In this document: piece after piece, positions 19,249-31,259 of the stretch
Layout: each line of letters opens with the position of its first letter
Position numbering within the stretch: the first letter of the stretch is position 1
Assembly (NCBI GenBank): GCA_052174475.1
Contig: JBQMRO010000049.1
Coordinates: 88,571-152,570 of the forward strand
Reading direction: 5' to 3'
Source: Arsenophonus sp052174475
GTDB lineage: Bacteria; Pseudomonadota; Gammaproteobacteria; Enterobacterales; Enterobacteriaceae
Length of the DNA stretch: 64,000 nt
The notes under the pieces: model-generated
Told to the model about the DNA's origin: nothing
Databases searched by the model: none
What the model saw: the letters and a program-made list of their open reading frames with translations, nothing else
Translations under genes and position numbers: made by a program

Positions 19249-19975
19249 TACTTCGTTGTTGACGGTATTGGATCTTACCATAAGAAACGAACGGCGCTCG
19301 AAGAAGATTATTGAAAATCAGAAGCGAATTGGACCTAACTTTTCAATGGCTGGTGAGCACTTAGTTTAACTTCATTTCCAAGCTTGCTATGGAAAAGCGG
19401 TGCTATTAAGTTTTTAGAATGCAACGGCAAAATGTTCACGAATATGCAGGATTAACGGTATTGGGTATACAAAATAGCTAACACAAACTGACTTTACTCA
19501 ACCTAAAGGAAAATATACCGAAAGTTAGGGGTGAGATTCGGGCGATTAGCTAGCAGAGAATTATAATGTCGATAATAAAAACTCTTGATATTTTATTGGC
19601 AAGGAGTTTTAGTGAATTTTCTACAGCGATGAAAGAAGTTAGATAAAGATTGAGTAAAAAAATAGCTAGTATTCTACGACGTCCCGTCAGTGCATTGGAC
19701 GTCAATAAGAACGATAAATCTAATTTGAATATTGAGCTTTTGCTCAACAATGTAAAGTTATGAAGCTAATTCTCAAAGTACTGTGGTTCGAGAAAAAAAC
19801 TATTTGGCATTTAATCTGTTCCCATCTGCTCAGAAAACCGGAACTGAAGTAAGTATATTTAGTCTTGATTCTGGTGTTAAACAACCCTATCTCTAAGAAT
19901 AGAGAATAGATTTACGAATAATCAAGTATGGAACCATGGCTTAACTGTCATACAGCAGATTTTCTAATAACTAGA
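19230..19975 (+). mobile_element. IS256-family half-element (right arm of a fold-back)
   Basis: Plus-strand transposase C-terminal fragments include VFYDVPSVHWTSIRTINLI-like residues at 19670-19720, corresponding to the IS256-type motif AFYDFPAEHWxxIRTTNPIES. The outer end near 19955-19973 (AGATTTTCTAATAAC) is the terminal repeat. Together with 18511-19199 it forms a symmetric structure with two 3' ends facing outward and no 5' half. It cannot encode an active transposase. Confidence 0.72.
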
Positions 19976-21190
19976 AGCCTGACTAAGGTTTCTTACCTGC
20001 TATAAGAATGTGTATTTTGTTGATAACCCAATCTGATAATAAAACCTAGTTTTTCATGATCTTAGGTTAAATCTGCTACATCAATAAAATAAATTTTTAT
20101 TTTTTAATAATAAACAGTATAGATTGCACTATAAAAAATATTGTTTACTGTAAAGTATAAATTTATTATCAATTCATTAATTTAATCTAGTAATAATCAG
20201 AATTATGATTTATCAATTATCATATCTACTATATAATAATTTATTTTTATTTAACTATATTAAATAGTGTCATCTAATTTATAGTAGAGATTTTATCTAA
20301 CTTAATTATTTTATAAAAAATAAAATAACTACTTTTATTATATATTAATAAATATTTCAATAGAATGAAACAATTCATTTCTCTTAAAAATGAATTGTTA
20401 AAAATAGCGAACTATTTTAAAAAAATTGTTGTATATAACTACCATTATCTTTCTATCTAAAAAAGGTTTTCTAAAACCTCTCATTCACATTGCCACTGAT
20501 AATAATGGAATAAGTGGTTTTAATTTTATTAAAACAGATGAAAGAACGTAATGATACTACTATCAAATAGTATATAAAAATAACAGAAGTCTTTTGCTGG
20601 TAAAAGAAACAACTTTTTTGTCAAATTGAATCCTTTTTATTTACTCTTTTTTAGAAAAGAGTTTAGCAAAAACTTAATAAAATTGCTTACGGGAAATGTT
20701 GGAATTATAAGAAACCAGTAACTTATACGCTTATTATTTCATGTCATCATTGTGCTATTAGTCATAATGGTAAACTATAGCTTGCATAAAGGAGACGGAT
20801 TAAATACAAAAACTAGCCTTTATCTTAAAAATAATAGAAATAGTCAAAAAATTGACTTAAAACTGTATTAATTATTTTTAATAAACCATATTACTGGTTT
20901 TTTGATTGTTTCAAATCATTAATCTATATTTAAATTTTGAATTAATTTTATAATCTTATTATTAGATCACTGAAGCGGAATTTTTCTGTACTATATAAGA
21001 TATAAACTATGTCCTTTTTTATATAAAAGTAATTTAATGTCAAAAGTTAAAGATAGCGTTAAGTAGTTCATAAGAAATTAAAAAGATTTAAAACTTTACT
21101 ATTCCAGAAGTAATAGTAAAGATTTATTCGTTTACTTTAGTTCTATTAAAGCTAAATATTTTAAGATCTTTTTTAAAGGTAAAAAAAAAG
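19976..21190. other. AT-rich desert downstream of lipA
   Basis: No gene remnant recognised. The stretch 20100-21000 is extremely AT-rich. A 10-bp hairpin (21094-21103 with 21112-21121) lies near the lipA end. tatE, the usual neighbour of lipA, could not be recognised. Confidence 0.5.
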
Positions 21191-21199
21191 TTAAGTTTA

Positions 21200-21220
21200 C
21201 CTTTCTGAATAGCAGAAAGG
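21200..21220 (-). terminator. Probable Rho-independent terminator after lipA
   Basis: On the minus strand an 8-bp stem, CCTTTCTG with CAGAAAGG, encloses a 5-base loop and is followed by a run of nine T (21181-21189 on the plus strand as A). It lies about 35 bp beyond the lipA stop. The spacing between stem and T-run is longer than ideal. Confidence 0.5.
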
Positions 21221-21254
21221 ATAATCCGTATAAACATTGTTTTTATTTTATTTA

Positions 21255-22253
21255 CTATAAGTATTTATAATAGTCTACCTCGATTAATGAGAATGATTTT
21301 ATGAATTTTGTTTGCAAATCTGCATGATAAGATGAGCGTACTAATGGACTGCACGCCGCGTGTATGAAACCCATTGCTATTGCTTTATTTCTCATATCTT
21401 CAAATTCTTTTGGGCTTACATAACGTTTTATTGACAAATGATTTTGACTGGGTTGAAGATATTGCCCCAATGTTAGCATTGTAACAGCATGTCGGCGTAA
21501 ATCACGCATAACATCAACTATTTCTTTATTAGTTTCGCCTAGCCCGAGCATTAATCCTGATTTTGTCGGTATTTCAGGATGTCTTTGCTTGAATTTTGCT
21601 AGTAGCTGTAATGACCATTTATAATTAGCGCCAGGACGTACTTGGTGATAGATACGTGGAACACTCTCAATATTATGATTAAAAACATCAGGTGGCGCAG
21701 TAGATAAAATTGTTAAAGCGCGATCCATGCAACCGCGAAAATCAGGTACTAGCGTTTCTATTTTGATATTTGGATTTTTTTCTCGAATAGCAGTAATACT
21801 ATCAGCAAAATGCTTAGCTCCACCATCGCGTAGATCGTCACGATTTACAGAAGTAATAACAACATATTTTAATCCCATATCTTTAATGGTTTCTGCTAGT
21901 TTTCCTGGTTCATTAGAATCAGGAGTGTTAGGTCGTCCATGTGCAACATCACAGAATGAACAGCGACGAGTACAGATCGCTCCTAAAATCATAAAAGTAG
22001 CAGTACCGTGATTAAAACATTCAGGAAGGTTTGGACAAGAGGCTTCTTCACATACTGTGTATAAGCCATTCTTATGTATTGCATTTTTTATTTTTTTTAT
22101 CCGATTGGAATCAGCAGGAAGTTTTATTTTTATCCACTCAGGTTTAGGTAAAAATTTTTTTTGATCCGTTCTTATTGTTTTAACAGGGATAAGTGCCGTT
22201 TTATCAACATAGTGATATTTAAGGCCACTTTTTATTTGAATTGGTCTACTCAT
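21255..22253 (-). CDS. lipA: Lipoyl synthase (radical SAM)
   Basis: LipA inserts two sulfurs into octanoyl groups on the lipoyl domains of 2-oxoacid dehydrogenases and GcvH. Both Fe-S clusters are supported: the auxiliary-cluster motif CEEASCPNLPEC near residue 70 and the radical-SAM motif CTRRCSFC near 95. Other conserved parts are VTSVNRDDLRDGGA, IETLVPDFRG, GLGETNKEIV and the C-terminal SPLVRSSYHAD, with the RSSY serine that binds the auxiliary cluster. At 332 residues it is about 11 longer than the E. coli protein, because of a lysine/tyrosine-rich C-terminal extension. It works with lipB just upstream; ybeD completes the ancestral order. Confidence 0.97.
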   Translation of the reverse strand: MSRPIQIKSGLKYHYVDKTALIPVKTIRTDQKKFLPKPEWIKIKLPADSNRIKKIKNAIHKNGLYTVCEEASCPNLPECFNHGTATFMILGAICTRRCSFCDVAHGRPNTPDSNEPGKLAETIKDMGLKYVVITSVNRDDLRDGGAKHFADSITAIREKNPNIKIETLVPDFRGCMDRALTILSTAPPDVFNHNIESVPRIYHQVRPGANYKWSLQLLAKFKQRHPEIPTKSGLMLGLGETNKEIVDVMRDLRRHAVTMLTLGQYLQPSQNHLSIKRYVSPKEFEDMRNKAIAMGFIHAACSPLVRSSYHADLQTKFIKSFSLIEVDYYKYL

Positions 22254-22385
22254 AATTTACTAATTCCATTAAGGGGTTCCTACTACAGATCAATAATAGA
22301 TATATGTATATCTTATAAGATATAGATTATTATTTATGTTACGTTTCAATTTTTTTCTTAAAAATCATTAAAAAGTTATGATAAC

Positions 22386-23015
22386 TTATTCTACAAGTTG
22401 AAATTCTAATAAGTTACAGAAATGTTTTATTAATAAAGGTTCGACATCCTTAATTTGGCTGCAAGGAACTAAATCATTAAGTTGTGTCATTTTCATACCG
22501 GCATAGCCACACGGATTAATACGCTGAAAAGGTGTAAGATCCATATTAATATTTAATGCTAGACCATGAAACGAGCAACCTTTATGAATACGCAATCCGA
22601 GAGAGCATATTTTTTTTTGCTTAACATAAACACCGGGAGCTTCGCGCTGAGCATAAGCGGTAATACTAAATTCAGATAAAGTATTAATTACTGTAATTTC
22701 TAGTGCAGTAATCAGCTCTCTCACACTAATTTGATTACGCTTTAAGTCTAATAAAGTATACATTATTTGCTGACCAGGACCATGATAGGTAATTTGTCCG
22801 CCACGATCAGATTGGATAACTGGAATATTTCCTGGCGCGAGTAGGTGTTCTTTTTTACCTGCTTGACCTTGAGTAAAAACAGGATAATGTTCCATAAACC
22901 AAAGTTCATCTGGTGTATTAACCGTACGTTTTTTAGTAAACTGATACATCTTATTAGAAATAATATGGTAAACTTCTAACCCAAATTGACGTAAAATAAT
23001 AGTTTTTTTAATAAT
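22386..23015 (-). CDS. lipB: Octanoyl-ACP:protein transferase, probably with an ATT start
   Basis: LipB moves octanoate from acyl carrier protein to lipoyl domains before LipA acts. Conserved parts are EHYPVFTQGQAGK, SDRGGQITYHGPGQQ (active-site region), KICSLGLRI and GCSFHGLALNINMD, which holds the catalytic cysteine. The first in-frame ATG (22949) would give 187 residues, but homology continues upstream without a stop: ILRQFGLEVYHIISNKM matches ILVRQLGLQPYEPISQAM of E. coli. The codon aligned with the E. coli start is ATT at 23013-23015, preceded by an in-frame TAG and a TAGGA ribosome-binding site (23020-23024). With that start the protein has 209 residues, near the normal 213. ATT at 23010-23012 is an alternative. 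Confidence 0.88.
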   Translation of the reverse strand: MIKKTIILRQFGLEVYHIISNKMYQFTKKRTVNTPDELWFMEHYPVFTQGQAGKKEHLLAPGNIPVIQSDRGGQITYHGPGQQIMYTLLDLKRNQISVRELITALEITVINTLSEFSITAYAQREAPGVYVKQKKICSLGLRIHKGCSFHGLALNINMDLTPFQRINPCGYAGMKMTQLNDLVPCSQIKDVEPLLIKHFCNLLEFQLVE

Positions 23016-23122
23016 CTTTTCCTACCGCTAATGGCATGGATACACAATATTTATACAGTATAATCTGTATAAATCGTTTTTGCTAAAATAGTTAATGTGA
23101 TGCTTAAAATTATAATTTATAT

Positions 23123-23386
23123 CTACAACACCATATAAACTAATTCTAGTTTAGCTAATTCTTCATACAGTTTTTCTATTTGTTCAATATTAGTTGCTAT
23201 AATGGTAATTGATACTGAGGAAAAGTTACCTTTACTACTTGGTTTAACTGATGGTAGATAATCACCTGGAATATGCTGTTGAACAAGCTCAACGATTTGA
23301 TCAGTTAACTCAGGTTTAGCGAGCCCCATTACTTTGTAGGTAAATAAGCAAGGAAACTCTAGTAACTCATCTAGCTTAGTTTTCAT
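23123..23386 (-). CDS. ybeD: Conserved small protein YbeD (DUF493)
   Basis: YbeD is an 87-residue cytosolic protein with an ACT-like alpha/beta fold and no settled biochemical function. It lies beside lipB and lipA in enterobacteria, as here. It is full length: MKTKLDELLEFPCLFTYKVM at the start, then GDYLPSVKPSSKGNFSSVSI and the C-terminal LYEELAKLELVYMVL. The minus-strand order ybeD-lipB-lipA is kept; dacA, normally upstream, is not recognisable. Its retention in a reduced genome suggests a real role. Any link to lipoate metabolism is inference from neighbourhood only. Confidence 0.95.
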   Translation of the reverse strand: MKTKLDELLEFPCLFTYKVMGLAKPELTDQIVELVQQHIPGDYLPSVKPSSKGNFSSVSITIIATNIEQIEKLYEELAKLELVYMVL

Positions 23387-23519
23387 AGCTCTTCCTAAAT
23401 ACCAACGCCACGTTTATTATAATATAAATATGATAATATCTAGATAGTATATCTTTAGCTATCTTAGTAAATATGTCAAAACCTATTATACTGCATGAAA
23501 ATTTTCGTTTCAGAGATTG

Positions 23520-24490
23520 CTCTGAAAAAGTAAACAATCATATAGATCAAGAGACTCTTTTCTTATTTCATATCAATATAAAACTGCATCTTATTAGTTG
23601 ATTCAACGATAATATCCTGAATGACATTAATTCATGCATTAAAACGACTCAATTTACTTTATCTTGCTAATGTTATCACAGTGAACATCTTATCCGCTAA
23701 TTGGAAGAACTAACCCATTAAGGTTACAGCAATATCATTATAAAATCCTTGATTATAGAAAAACATTTAACAATCTTACTGGAGAAGTGCTCTAGTAAAA
23801 TTATATCAGAACAATAAATGGTTAGTTATCTTCGATGCATGCTAAATAATTTAACTTTACGTGAGGTTAAAAACAAGCAAGAATTCATTTGAAAATAGCA
23901 TTTAGATGACATCACTGATTCTTCCTTCAGCGGCAATAGCTAACTTAAATGCACTAAGTACATTTTAAAATCGACAAAAACATTTTTTCTTTAATCCTTT
24001 AAACAGAAGCGTTCTATTCCACATAGGAAAGCTAGAAACATGAGAAGAAGAGGAGTAAAAAGGAAAGAGCAAATCGTGGTCTTTAATCGCTCGAAATTAA
24101 CAGAGTTACGCCAGTAATAAGATTTTTGAAGAATTTAATTACAGTATGTTAACTATTTTCTTAACCAGATCATTGATAAAGAGTTCATGTTTTGTTCGGA
24201 TGGAGCTAAATATTACAAAACCTTTGCCAGCAATCCATGAAGTTGCCCGCAATCGCCTAATAAGGATAGGTAACTATAGAATTATTTGCTAAGGAATTCC
24301 ATATTTAAAATGTGAACAGTTATATGAGCCAATTAAAAGGATAACTGAGTACAACTCTATTGTGTAGAGTTGCTTTATTTATCGAATTATCTGGCATAGA
24401 GAAGATTATTTGAACCACAACAATTGAAATACAGACGTAGTTATAAATTGTTTTGCGAGAGCAAAACAATAACTTTTAATAAAGTAGGAA
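23520..24490 (+). mobile_element. IS1595-type relic, copy 2
   Basis: The order of features is that of copy 1: a KTFN-L-GEVL segment near 23762, the decayed regulatory helix, and a stretch near 23910-23960 with the FLASAA remnant. A basic region follows near 24050 and a C-terminal part near 24400. Stops occur throughout. It lies upstream of ybeD where dacA would be expected. Confidence 0.65.
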
Positions 24491-25937
24491 GTATTAATAA
24501 ACAGATTTTTAATATGTTAATCATATTAATATTGATAGTAATTCTTTGTCGGCAACTCATCTAAAACGGATAGAAAATTGCTGGTATAACCTTTAGTAAT
24601 AGCACTGCTAGTATCAATATACCAGGAGGTAATATTGATACTTATATAGGAAAATCCGAAATAAATAATCGTCAATGTAAAGATATAAAATATCGCTCAT
24701 TCCATCATCATCAGATGGATGATATCTGATCATATCAGATTTATCAAGCAATGATGGTGTTTAGCACCACTTAATGTGGGCAGATTTATACCGTATTTTT
24801 ACTTTATCCCGTCTCTCTCATTCTATTTTTTGAAGCCACGACATAAAATATAAAAGTATTGCTACAGAGCATTATTTAAGCAGATATGTCGAAATAGTCG
24901 ATAAAATCATTAATTATTAGTACTAATTACACAAGAACTACGATTAAATCGTAGAGAACATTGGAGTTAGCTTGTTACTAACTCAGCATGATAAAGTCAC
25001 TAAAATATAATTAAACGTCATAATTTCACGTTGAGTTTCTGAGGATGTTCTTAAATTAGATTAAAATTTTCTAAACAATTGATAGAAAATATACCGTTTT
25101 CTCTCTTCTGAGGTAACACTCTACTTTTCCCAGTTTTTTCTAATTTTTTAAATATTCCATTGGATGTTGATTACCAATAAGTTAAATTCTGATTATTTGT
25201 TTCGTGAATTTTGAATGCTATTACACTTTACTCACACAATATCTTACAACCATTATTTAACTTATGCCAAGTATTCCCTTAACTACGAATGATTTTACTG
25301 CATGAGTAAGTGAGTTTTCCTGATGGCTTAAGAAGTATCAAAAGTGGGTATTTTATCATATTGAAGAATCACCGTTATAGATAAATTAAGCCGTTTGCGC
25401 TCTTTTCGTAAGGTACGGCAGCAGAGGAACGCAGTTACCAGTATTTTTACACGCAATAATTCAAATGTAACAGTATGAAGGTCTATGGCGGTAAACTTCA
25501 TGCAGATCCTGAGTTAATGTTTTATCATTAATTTTATGCTAATTGGATATTCTATCTTTAGTAAAATTATCGTTTTCAACAAACTTAGGTTTTCTTAAAT
25601 TTAAAATTTAAGAAAAATTTTGATCAAAATTAGTAATACAATATTTTTAGATGGAGGATAAAAGGGTAAAAATGGTAAAATAGATTTATTAATAATATCA
25701 AAAAAAATAACTAAACATCGATTTATCGCGTAAATATTAATTTACTTAAATTGATAGCAATTTTTTAAAAAAATTAGCGGAAAAGCAGACTAGAAACACC
25801 AAAATTAAAAAAACACCTTAAACTGATTAATAGCTAAAAACTATAATAGTTCTTTAAAAGAACTAAAAACTCTTTTTTCTAAAAATAAATAATAAGCGGT
25901 TTTTACCGGATCTATTATAAGAGATAACTTCATTGAA

Positions 25938-26680
25938 GCGTGTATTCTTTGATCTAATCATTAATTTTAAAGGCATTAACTAATAAGTTAAGCTTAAAAA
26001 AGCATTTTTTTATTTATACATTCTATTAACAATAATTCTGTTGCCTGTTTTAGCAAGCTGCTTATCGATAAAATAACCTGTGGGCATGCAAAATGCATTT
26101 GTACGGAGATCTGTAGGCAGGAATTCTTTTTATCAGAGCGGCGTATCCATCCCGTTTTTTGCTTATCGTTATCTCAAGCAGCTTTTATGTATTTTCGGTA
26201 AAAATGTACCTTGTTACGGTTTCGATAAGAAACCAAGTAACGTAATATCTTAAAATGCTTCGTTAAAATCTACCTACATATCGTAGATAATCCATTCCTG
26301 CTTCAGAATTTCTTTGACAGTAATTAAATCCGATGCTTCTTATACTAATGATGCACAAAAATCCATCGGTAATGCCGTAGTTTTGATACGAATACCGAAC
26401 GTCTAAGATAGAGTCCGAGGTATTTCACGCTTATACTTCGCCTCTTTTATCTTTTTAGCTAATGAACTTTTCAGTAAATCCCCGTTATCTCTTCAGATAA
26501 ACTTGCCACTACTTCCTCTACCGCAGATATAATATAAGAGCAGGAAGAACTAGGATTATTAAATCATAGCTCTGATATAAGCAGTCAGATGATAGCATTT
26601 GCTAGATTTCTTTTAAACTGCTCTTTTTAAAGAGCAGATACGCTATAAAAAATATTTAATATCTAAATCATCACAGAGTG
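25938..26680 (-). repeat. Unidentified dispersed repeat, copy 2
   Basis: Inverted relative to the copy at 3020-3766. The conserved end TATTCTTTGATCTAAT is near 25943, and the internal landmarks TTTTTAGCTAATGAACTTTTC (shortened here to its first 20 bases: near 26453) and GCTAGATTTC near 26610 are present. Reverse-strand translation shows an open stretch LAKKIKEAKYKREIPRTL followed by FGIRIKTTALPMDFCASLV, which is the best-preserved coding piece among the three copies. I do not recognise the family. Confidence 0.6.
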
Positions 26681-26794
26681 ATATAGAGTCATTGAAGGTA
26701 GCACAAGCGCTACGCTACTTAGAACAAATTCATGATCTGAATATTGTTTTATACTCTGTGATATATTAATTTTTAATTATTCTAGCAAAATGTT

Positions 26795-27850
26795 GTTGCT
26801 CTACTCGCAGAGCAGTATGTAGCCTATGTCTGTATTTCAATTATTATTGATTTTAAATAATTTTATCTAGAACAGATAATTCGGTAAATAAAAGACCTAT
26901 GCCAGAAAATCTACTCGCGATTCTTAATCGGCTAATATAATTTCATATATTTAATCTATAATTCTTTATCAATAACTCTCTAATTACCTAATTTTATTAG
27001 GCGATAATAATTAATTTCATTCTCTCTGGAAAAATTTTAATTTTTAGTTTAAATTCAAGAAAAAATAAGCTCTTTATCAAAAATTAACTTAAAAAACAGC
27101 TAATTACTTCTCTATTAAACTCTTTAAAAGTTTCATCGCTCATATGATTCTATCAATCTTGGACGATTGAATCGCGATTCATTCTTTCCTTTTATTTCTT
27201 CCTTTTCCAAATTTTCTAGCTTTCCTATGTGGAGTTTAACGCTTCCATTTAAAGGATTTAAAGAAAAATATTTCTTTTATTTCAATAAATAGCACTTAGT
27301 ATATTTAAGTTGACTTTCGCTGCTGAAACAAGAAGTAGTGATGATGCCCATCTAAACGCTGTTTTTAAATTAAAGTTTGTTTATTTTTATAACTTCTGTA
27401 AATTTATGCTACTCGATCATATCGCAAATAAGCAAATTAGTTATTATTGCAACATAGTTTTATCAGGGGATTTTCAGTAAGGTTGTTAACTGTTTTACTA
27501 CAACCGAGGATTTTGCAAATATATCGCTGTAATTTATCTATGTCTCAAGAACATAGAACATAGAACATAGAACATAGAACATAGAACATAGAACATAGAA
27601 CATAGAACATAGAACATAGAACATAGAACATAGAACATAGAACATAATAGGTTTGCTATTATAGCATTGGCAGGATAAAGTAGAATGAGTTGTTTCAATG
27701 CATTAATTAACATCATCCAATAGATTCTCACTGAGCCAAGTAATAAAATATAGCCTATGTTGGGGAGTAATGAAAAATCCTCTTTAATCTGTATGACTAT
27801 TTATTTTTTATGCTTCCCTTTATAGGGAAAATCCTTAATACAATACAACA
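26795..27850 (-). mobile_element. IS1595-type relic, copy 3, carrying a heptanucleotide expansion
   Basis: Reverse orientation of the other IS1595-type relics; plus-strand landmarks are the 3' end near 26815 (TATTTCAATTATTATTGATT), the basic region near 27190-27240, the remnant near 27310-27350, and the 5' end near 27790-27820. A 98-bp tandem array (27548-27645) lies inside it. It is not functional. Confidence 0.65.
27548..27645. repeat. Heptanucleotide microsatellite, 14 copies of AGAACAT
   Basis: Exactly 14 perfect copies of the 7-bp unit, without a single mismatch, inside a heavily mutated IS1595-type relic. Perfection against such a background means recent expansion by slippage. On the minus strand the array is open and would encode a seven-residue repeat (MFYVLCS), but there is no support for a real gene. 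Confidence 0.95.
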
Positions 27851-30800
27851 GATTTTACCAACAACCTTTGCCAACATAACCTTATTTAATCACTTCAGGC
27901 ATCAGTATCTCATCTTCAGCTATGCTTAGAGCGTAAAACGCCTCAACGGTTGAGGTGTGCACAACCAGCCATATAATATTTAAGCATCACGGAAAACTGA
28001 ATACTTCTTAATGACGTTGAAATCCATTTACTGTTATTATCATATGCATAAAGCTCAATGGTGGCATTAACTTAGCAGCCATAGTAAGTGGAATATATTT
28101 CCCAGTTAAGGGAAACTATTACAGTCAATGACTAACTGGCTGGATTTATTATTACTAACAGCTAATGTACAAGCTTCCAGCATAGCTGTCGTATTCTTTG
28201 TTGTCGCCATCATGTAAGCAAAAACGATTTAGAGTATTTCAGATATTATTATAGATTTTTTTGATCTCTTTGAGATCCAATTTTTACCAATCACGTGTTT
28301 GACACCTGATTTGATTTCCTTAATTAAATCAGTGCAAATTTTTTGAAAAAGAAAAATAGCGCGGTATTTAAATTCACCTCTAAGCTTTAAACTAAGAAGT
28401 TTAAAATGAATCAGGGAAAGTCCAGACGTACATTTTCAATTTTATTTTTATAAAGTTACCTTTTAATTAACTCAATATATCAGCGAGTGACGCTTATGTA
28501 ACCTTATCAAAATCGTTTAAGTAGTTATAATGATAGTATACCTAGGATCCATCTATGGGCTTTCCCCCTGTACAATAGCAAGTTTATCATCATGCTATAG
28601 AGCATGAAAAATTATTTGGTAAGCTTTAAAAGCATACAAAGGCAAGATATTTGCTATAAATTGTTTGCATTAATATTACACTTTTTTAATCTGCCATAAA
28701 ATAGCATGAACTTGATTAATTTTTCTTTAGAATAAAATCCTTCTATATTAAATATCATGTATTTCCTAAATAACTATTCTAAATAAATATTGCTAAATTT
28801 TTTACTTATCCTTATAAAACAAGAAATTATAAATTTTAACTATATAAGTACTGCTATATTTTTCTTACAATTTATTGCCTTAACTCAGCTGATAGTAGCC
28901 CATAGAATCTCAGGTCTAACAGTATTTGAAATAGCCTTTAATAAAATTATCTAAACACTATCATCTGATAGATTACTACATTAAATAATTAAGAAAATTA
29001 TTTAATTACCAGAAATTAAAATTTCTTTTTATTTCTGAGGAAATGTATGTCTAGATTTTTTCTATTCCCACGGTTTATATACTTCTAATATTTAGTCTCT
29101 TATATCACACCGTATTCTTAACAATATTTTACTTCAGATATCAACCTGAATCAGGATATAATCCTAATTATTACTATAAAATAGTTTTTTATTCATTTTA
29201 TCGCTCTAACTTTAATATTCAAATACCTGTACTTAACATACTTCAATATATAATCCCCTATCCAACAGAAAACCCTATACATAGTAAGATCCTTACGAGA
29301 TACTGTTTTGTCAGCTTGTGTAAAAAATATCAACAACTGCAATTGCTAGGATACAAACTTTTTTATAGACAGCATCCACTCTATACCAATATAAACAGCA
29401 GTGGTGGAGATCGCTAAACTAATTGATTAAAAACAGGATCTTGAGCAATAGAAAAGAGTATGAGGGTGCTATCTGGTATCTATTGGACTACAAGTACGTA
29501 CTTAAACTAATGATTTTCCAAAATTGCCAAGACCTAAACTTACTGATCATGACTAACGTTGATAACGACAACTTATTTACTAACAAGGAACTTCTTTTTA
29601 TTTTTTTAGTGCAACGCAATCTGGGAGCTACGGTTTCTGAGAAATAGCTTAGCCATGCAGGTTATCACTAATGCTGAGTAAGCTATGAAAGCTGGAGCGA
29701 TATAAGTAACTTTGCCACCGATGTGTTTTACTACTTAAATGATGAACTATCTACCGAATAAACCCGTCAACATTATTAGAGTCTACTGTGCTAATTAAAA
29801 TCACTAAAAATAGTGAGGTACTCTGCTCGAAGTTTATACCAATAGGTTAGCCAAGTCGCCATAGTCCGTTGATTTGCCGCAGATAGAAGTAAGAGTGTAA
29901 TTGACAATCGTTTTGTTTTACATAGTGGTTGATATTATCAACGATACTGAGGAGGTGTGGATATAAATTCAGGACTTAACAGATAGTAGAAAATCTGATA
30001 TAGCGGGCTTATCGAATATTCATCTAGATAAATATTACTGCAACCAACATGTTTTAATGATGAATGCAATAACCTGCATATCAAACAACAGGAGCATGAG
30101 GCAGTGTAATTGTGTTGTATTATGTAACCTAGTTTACCTTACAAGTAGCTAGTTATCGCCATTGATTTAGGGTAATGGTATACATGATTACCTGTGCCAT
30201 TATCAAACATTTAGCAAGGAGGACGCAGCAGTTCGCCGGTTAGCGACCATTATCTCCCTGTGTAGGAAGAGTTTTAATAAAAAAAACACCGACAACGCCT
30301 TAATAGACTAACCATTTAACTTAACAACGATTTTATTCTACCTACTCCGTAAAAGCTAGCACTGGATGAACTAAATTCCATATAGATTTTACCGGATATA
30401 GGTCCTGCATGCCGCGTAATAGTTTCTGGCTACGCTCTAGCTATCTTTCAAAGATGAGCTGAAAAGCACTAAGCCTAAAAAATAGCAGGGGTCCTTGATA
30501 AAAATCATCCCCCCAGGCTACCATGAATAAAGAGGATAGCTAATTTATTAGCATTAGTTTTAATGAAATAAGAACCAGCATTTGCATACTGCTGACGCAT
30601 ATTGAGATTTATAATTTGCAGACTGCTATCGGGACATCCCAAACACGCTGATCTTCCAGAGTACTGATAGGTTGATGCAGTGTGGTGGGCATCAGGAATA
30701 GGTCTGCAGCGAATTAATTACGCCAACAAAATCTATTTTCATGTCAATTCATTCCGCGACATATCACCCTATTTCTAGAGGAATGATATCCTCTCATACT

Positions 30801-31259
30801 TGTAGGAATGGTCATAGAATTCATAACCCACAACTCGGATGCGGTATTGATTGCCATTTCGCAGGATAATAGTAGTAATAAAGCCGATACCGGCAGCTTA
30901 ATGTTATTAAGACAGGTGCAACGCAGACCATAATTACTAAATATCTATCTCGGTAGCAACGGTACGTTTTACCGTTAAGAAAGATCAGAAGAGAAAGGCG
31001 TTCGCTAATATGTTGGCCAGATCGATTGATGTTTTACTGTCACTGCCAATAATCACGATGTATAACCCAGCCGCACCAGAGGTGATGAAAATATACTGTT
31101 GATCAAACGTTAGTAATCCTGATCACGATTTATTTTTGAATACACATCGCGTATACATCTACTTAAATTATTACGATGATAAGATAATACGCCAAGATGC
31201 TATGGCTGTAACGATGGCCGAGCGATAAACCCTGATTTTACAAGCTTATATTTGTAAAT

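Noticed and set aside
24700..24960. dacA relic upstream of ybeD on the minus strand
   Set aside because: Only weak scattered resemblance (for example YDLIVV for YNLVAS); not enough to call.
27548..27645. Possible CRISPR-like array
   Set aside because: The units are 7 bp and contiguous without spacers, so it is a simple microsatellite.
27534..27731. A 65-codon minus-strand frame encoding repeated MFYVLCS units
   Set aside because: It is only the translation of the 7-bp microsatellite; there is no ribosome-binding site and no homology, and it lies in a decayed IS relic.
29423..29647. A 74-codon open frame in the large desert
   Set aside because: No recognisable motif, no convincing ribosome-binding site, and no repeat of it elsewhere; chance opening is likely.
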